NCBI GenBank assembly: GCA_013001365.1
Contig: JABDMQ010000294.1
Location: 1 to 6,185 of the forward strand
Length of the DNA: 6,185 nt
Reading direction: 5' to 3'
Source of the DNA: Flavobacteriaceae bacterium
GTDB taxonomy: Bacteria > Bacteroidota > Bacteroidia > Flavobacteriales > Flavobacteriaceae
Positions 6,081 to 6,185 of the stretch are shown piece by piece (the stretch's first letter is position 1; each line of letters opens with the position of its first letter). The translations under genes were made by a program, and so were the position numbers. The notes beneath the pieces were generated by a model. That model did no database searches, had not been told where the DNA came from, and was given only the letters and a program-made list of their open reading frames with translations.

Positions 6081-6185
6081 AGTTCAGTGATTAAGAGACA
6101 ATTCAATATAAAAAATTCATCTTCGTTAAGCAAATTTTGTAGATCAAATGAAATTAATATAGGATATAATGGTCAAGTTCTTGTA
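6081..6185 (-). promoter_or_regulatory. AT-rich upstream region of the minus-strand gene, weak promoter candidate
   Basis: 105 bp without a gene. On the minus strand a TTCATTTG (6145-6152) fits the Bacteroidota -7 element TAnnTTTG with one mismatch, and a TTG (6174-6176) lies 21 bp upstream, within the spacing allowed for the -33 element. This would place transcription start about 60 bp before the ATG. In such AT-rich sequence a match of this quality can arise by chance. Confidence 0.2.

Noticed and set aside
6165..6170. TATAAT on the plus strand as a promoter -10 box
   Set aside because: Bacteroidota use a different -7 element, no matching upstream element is seen, and the window ends 15 bp later.

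Overview
The window looks like Bacteroidota DNA, most likely from the Saprospiraceae/Lewinella side of the phylum (inference). Three things point there: a giant secreted protein built from Ig/HYR-like and SprB-type repeats, a neighbouring gene with a C-terminal type IX secretion system (T9SS) sorting domain, and A-rich leaders without Shine-Dalgarno motifs. No RNA gene, insertion sequence, CRISPR array or phage gene is visible.

Layout. Bases 1-4782 (+) are the 3' part of a very large surface-protein gene whose start lies upstream of the window. In order it encodes: an Ig-like repeat split by a lamin-tail-like module; a second Ig-like stretch; a HYR-like repeat split by a jelly-roll-like module; a long insert holding a third cysteine-bounded beta module and an unassigned segment; a second, intact HYR-like repeat; a third, diverged one; a short linker domain; two SprB-type repeats; and a conserved Bacteroidota C-terminal domain ending in two dockerin-like repeats. 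Eleven bases later, 4794-5594 (+) encodes a 266-residue secreted protein with a signal peptide, a beta-rich middle and a T9SS type A sorting domain. Only 18 bp separate it from a convergent gene, 5613-6080 (-), for a small exported NTF2-like/DUF4878-like protein. Bases 6081-6185 are AT-rich upstream sequence of that last gene.

How the genes may work together. The two plus-strand genes probably form a transcription unit for cell-surface proteins. The giant protein has no recognisable type A sorting domain, while its small partner has one. The giant ends in calcium-loop, dockerin-like repeats, and the partner's middle region has a loosely cohesin-like look. A surface complex between the two is therefore a reasonable but untested idea. 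The minus-strand gene shows no functional link.

The most interesting signal is the architecture of the giant protein. Three unrelated beta modules, each bounded by two cysteines, sit inside or between otherwise recognisable Ig/HYR repeats, and repeat halves can be rejoined across two of them. The two closest repeat copies keep nearly the same protein sequence while using mostly different synonymous codons.
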